From contig NZ_BAOS01000002.1 in NCBI RefSeq assembly GCF_002443295.1, positions 1 through 35,148 on the forward strand: 35,148 bases of DNA. The letters are read 5' to 3'. A program made the translations under genes and the position numbers. Each line of letters starts with the position of its first letter. Position 1 is the stretch's first letter. Under the pieces are notes generated by a model. It was given only the letters and a program-made list of their open reading frames with translations, ran no database searches and had not been told where the DNA came from. Of the stretch, positions 33,301 through 35,148 are shown in pieces. The DNA comes from Candidatus Scalindua japonica. GTDB taxonomy: Bacteria; Planctomycetota; Brocadiia; Brocadiales; Scalinduaceae.

Positions 33301-35148
33301 TTGATTCTATATTTTAGTTACAAAAAAATATTAAAAAAAAATATTGATAAGTTAGGGGATAAATATTTTGATCAAAATACTGAATTATTGACTATGGATG
33401 ATATATGTAATTGGGATGCCCTTTTAGTTTTATTAAAATCGGATAACACTCAACGGTTAAAAGAGATAAGAACGAAAGACGTATCAAAAAATATTAAATT
33501 AATAAATACGAAAAAAGATAAAAAAAAGATAAAAGAAATAATAAAAATAATTAAAGAAAAAATAAAAAAGATTGAAGAGACAAGATTCACGGTAGTAGTA
33601 GAGCAATTGAAATCTAAACTAAATAAAGCCGGTCTATTAGATAAGATGTTAAAGACAAAAAATGAAAATGAATTAGATAATAAGATGAAAGAGGACTTTA
33701 TTAATATTTTTAATACCATAAAGGATGACTTGTTGTTTTATAAAAAATGTATGGATGAAATCAAAGATGAGTTCTCAGCGTGGTACAAAGAATTTACGGA
33801 TAAAATTAATGAAGAGGTTTCAGCGTGGTACAAAATAATTAGGGATAAAACTATTAAAGAGGTTTCAAACAGCTGCAATGAAAATGAGAAAGACTTTACG
33901 GATAAAATTAATGAAAAGTTTTTAAACAGGTACGGTAAAAATAAGAAAGAAATTGATGATATGCTTTTGTCATTCCATAAAAAATGTAAGAGTAAAATTG
34001 ATAACGAAGCCATTAAATATTTTCCTCAAATAAAGAAAGAGCTTAATGATCTTAATGAAATTGAAATATTATTAACTAATTATGGTGAGTTGGAGATAAA
34101 AGAGACTGATATGTCTGACTCACAGAAACAAGGTATTAAACGATTCAATGTTAAACTTCTGAAGAAACTTTTCTCGCAGATTTTAATAAAGAGTAAAATT
34201 GATAACAAAGCTATTAAATGTTTTCCTGTTATTCGAGTTTTTTTAATAATATTAACATTTATAACATTTTCTCTTTTTTTATGGGATTTTCTTGATGGTA
34301 TTTCCATAAATCATGTTGATGATGATTTGAGACCAAATTATAACATTATTTGGATTGTAACATTGATTGGATTATTTATATGGTGCATAAATGACTACTT
34401 AACAAAGGTTACTTCATTAAATAATTATGAAGGAAAAAATAATGATAGTAAACAACCTGTTGGCCTGGCCCTATCAGAAAACAGAAAGAGGAAGTACACA
34501 GTTTTTTTTGCCATATTAGTTAATATATTATTATTTCTATCAACATCATGTCTACTCTATTGGTGGAACTTCATTAAAAGACATGAAACAATAAGGGAAT
34601 TTTTTTATGTAATATGGGTAATACCAATTGGACTATTAAGTTTGCTGATAATTTATTATTTGGATAACGTTGCTCTATCAAAGAAATGGTACAGGTTCAT
34701 AGATGTTAGGGAAAAGTATACGGTTCATGATATTTGGAATTTTTATAGTGAACTTGGTAAATATCGAAATCGATTTTTTCGTTCTACTATGTTTGGACTT
34801 TCTTTTGTAATTTTTTCAGTTTTTATCATTAAAATGTATGGAGAACTACCTGTTCCATTTCGTGGAGATTTTAGTAAATTTTTTGATCTGGGTATGACTT
34901 TTTTGTCTTTCTTTCTCTTTGTATATTTACTCTTTTTTGTAGTAGATGCTGTCAGACATTGTGTCAGGTTTGTTAATTTAATAATGGATGAAGAAATAGC
35001 CTGGTCAAAAGAAACAAGAATTAAATTTGGTATCATTTCTGATATTCATGGTACTGCCACAGATTTCTGGTTAAAGATTAGGCTGATTGCGGAGAGAACA
35101 GAGGCTGTAAATAAATTAATCAACTATCCAATATTAGTTATTCTATTT
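30379..35148 (+). CDS. Giant membrane protein with ligand-binding-like region, 3'-truncated
   Basis: I translated this frame line by line and found no stop from ATG 30379 (GAGG site at 30367) to the window edge: at least 1590 residues. An N-terminal span (residues 14-32) leads to ~860 extracytoplasmic residues with conserved-looking motifs: W-Q-D-P-F (59), K-R-R-R-R-Y-A-I-V-S-A-L (119), L-G-P-S-S-S-A-T-L (near 236), V-I-I-S-E-W-D-T-D-Y-G-G (near 442), Y-I-R-G-L-D-G (near 600), and G-V-L-G-S-D-A-Y-D-K-L-L-V-L-Q-A-L (675). The last is followed by R-W-T-R-N-L-I-V-A-S (716) and resembles a periplasmic-binding-protein fold. Three spans (896-983) follow, then ~290 Lys/Glu-rich coiled-coil residues, and at least six more spans from 1284. 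I remember uncharacterised bacterial proteins with these motifs. Residues ~490-640 and 990-1280 look like low-complexity expansions. Very AT-rich: 33481-33540 has 7 G/C in 60. Confidence 0.85.
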   Translation, partial: MLENEKNGLGLPPISSVVIILIVIGAVFFSLKHLQSSRPSDYGTSEYMRDTEDVYARLWQDPFGAIYKHEEDKSLHKGVHSRFVLEKIIKKNEITRPDEIHIIGVMAEGGHYFENVEQKRRRRYAIVSALNVSGYKPENAQKIGYFLTSDYKFTNDDNVKLPEKIPFELFKFRKGKPLIVLLWLDEEFFANNFLINIDALTEVLRIDQLFKNTNPENNIVEDGPKNETDSVKLTILGPSSSATLKSMADELGKSTTWGDLIAKVQSYTVKLATQQLYNNEKFVQRVKNDEEQVEVQDTMTKYIYAVFTTIKENLKLDKDGVVDKDDEFYTEVKKEIMNPKWTERDVNTEKVEWFSYVDLVKVCSQIREKWHHLKKLKLTIVSPIATVERNLLLEDKDIGELFTNNFPNGLFLRTIESDYELAECIYDELVLRGVKPGDDHIVIISEWDTDYGGWIQGSFNRVFNDRRRVFNDRRIIDCHRNYIKMIISEIEKRNIIKVREDVRPIIKIIKDESKKYEAKVMGAYEDNTNEDNTKAPYVSVKERIKKDKDNFDDFVVKKTKELYKSIFNNELKNAIKKVADKNDEFIDKTIKETIIQYSYIRGLDGTVSDDVTNYPAGQLQSKKENRNTEKNSSRVFVNPSIGNGQFDYLQRMGDIIQNKNRNLKKNGKGRIKAIGVLGSDAYDKLLVLQALRNKFPDVIFFTTDLDTRFSDPDEIRWTRNLIVASNFGLQLHPGLQNGIPPFRDNYQTSVFLSTLMILNVDFKNYYKNYVERCIRDEHKSIKIVLQLNSNLDLKKTIPPFKKEYKYSAYLRILHAINNRKDSSMNKFYQTEIHNLIKPKILEIGRHNPCELRQNLHPKEKAENTNLIFNKLETIFPGLDHSIYPDLPKFILDENKVYLLVYSIIFGVILFVTMVIKQKNHFLQWILISSYILIILLHYCFNKKPVDILEPFSLHEGISLWPAELLRFFSVICSGLILYFSYKKILKKNIDKLGDKYFDQNTELLTMDDICNWDALLVLLKSDNTQRLKEIRTKDVSKNIKLINTKKDKKKIKEIIKIIKEKIKKIEETRFTVVVEQLKSKLNKAGLLDKMLKTKNENELDNKMKEDFINIFNTIKDDLLFYKKCMDEIKDEFSAWYKEFTDKINEEVSAWYKIIRDKTIKEVSNSCNENEKDFTDKINEKFLNRYGKNKKEIDDMLLSFHKKCKSKIDNEAIKYFPQIKKELNDLNEIEILLTNYGELEIKETDMSDSQKQGIKRFNVKLLKKLFSQILIKSKIDNKAIKCFPVIRVFLIILTFITFSLFLWDFLDGISINHVDDDLRPNYNIIWIVTLIGLFIWCINDYLTKVTSLNNYEGKNNDSKQPVGLALSENRKRKYTVFFAILVNILLFLSTSCLLYWWNFIKRHETIREFFYVIWVIPIGLLSLLIIYYLDNVALSKKWYRFIDVREKYTVHDIWNFYSELGKYRNRFFRSTMFGLSFVIFSVFIIKMYGELPVPFRGDFSKFFDLGMTFLSFFLFVYLLFFVVDAVRHCVRFVNLIMDEEIAWSKETRIKFGIISDIHGTATDFWLKIRLIAERTEAVNKLINYPILVILF
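31759..31800 (+). repeat. 21-bp tandem duplication in the giant gene
   Basis: Bases 31759-31779 and 31780-31800 are identical and encode R-V-F-N-D-R-R twice, in frame. It looks like a recent slippage duplication, just after the conserved E-W-D-T-D-Y-G-G motif. Confidence 0.85.
31951..31980 (+). repeat. 15-bp tandem duplication in the giant gene
   Basis: Bases 31951-31965 and 31966-31980 differ by one base and encode E-D-N-T-N and E-D-N-T-K. It is in frame, inside the Lys/Asp-rich low-complexity segment. Confidence 0.8.
33769..33915 (+). repeat. Degenerate 45-bp repeats encoding a 15-residue coiled-coil unit
   Basis: Units at 33769-33813 and 33814-33858 encode E-F/V-S-A-W-Y-K-x-x-x-D-K-x-x-E/K; a third, longer unit at 33859-33915 ends in D-F-T-D-K-I-N-E. 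A related block S-K-I-D-N-x-A-I-K-x-F-P occurs twice further on (about 33991 and 34192). The charged cytoplasmic-type region of the giant protein therefore grew by in-frame duplication. Confidence 0.7.

Noticed and set aside
1-35148. CRISPR array, tRNA, rRNA, intact insertion sequence
   Set aside because: No regularly spaced repeats, cloverleaf, rRNA signatures or transposase motifs were seen; only short tandem duplications and palindromes are present.

Overview
The window is AT-rich and protein-coding, uses standard stop codons, and comes from a Gram-negative-type bacterium. At least seven genes carry a lipoprotein signal with a lipobox Cys, and several others carry cleavable signal peptides or membrane spans. 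I cannot fix the taxon from sequence alone. The low-GC style, the many degraded genes and the unusual envelope hydrolases would fit an anammox-type planctomycete, but that is a guess. No rRNA, tRNA, CRISPR array or intact transposase was found, and I did not find a promoter I would defend.

Layout. Bases 1-3892 hold a 5'-truncated DUF362 protein, a six-span membrane protein on the minus strand (the only clear minus-strand gene) and a cholesterol-oxidase-like GMC flavoprotein. Bases 3893-4908 are non-coding. They contain a roughly 390-bp element with nested inverted repeats and two hairpins that differ by compensating base changes. From 4909 to the right edge (30 kb) every supported gene lies on the plus strand. 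In order: a degraded gene; a membrane protein (5396); a lipoprotein (6670); a UshA-like 5'-nucleotidase lipoprotein (8351); three small to medium lipoproteins (10377, 10867, 11252); two small uncertain genes; a degraded amidohydrolase; a secreted protein overlapping a phospholipase-D-like protein (13850, 15484); a lipoprotein (18154); an alpha/beta-hydrolase lipoprotein (19838); a degraded small membrane protein; a patatin phospholipase with a multi-span insert (21726); an astacin-like zinc protease (23883); a papain-like protease fused to an alpha/beta hydrolase (25200, one frameshift); a Vps62-like protein (27205); a metallophosphoesterase pseudogene (28833); an Ig-like-domain lipoprotein with two frame changes (29287); and a giant membrane protein of at least 1590 residues that runs off the window (30379).

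How the genes may work together. Four lipid- or ester-directed hydrolase domains (PLD, patatin, two alpha/beta hydrolases), a nucleotidase, two proteases and a lipid-trafficking-type (Vps62-like) protein are interleaved with lipoproteins. They lie beside a giant protein whose extracytoplasmic part looks like a ligand-binding module. I infer an envelope-associated lipid, peptide or nucleotide processing, or effector, island with a large membrane sensor. No pathway can be proven from the sequence.

Decay is conspicuous: at least five pseudogene remnants (4909, 6504, 13198, 21326, 28833), plus frameshifts in two otherwise intact genes. Short tandem duplications cluster in the last 5 kb.
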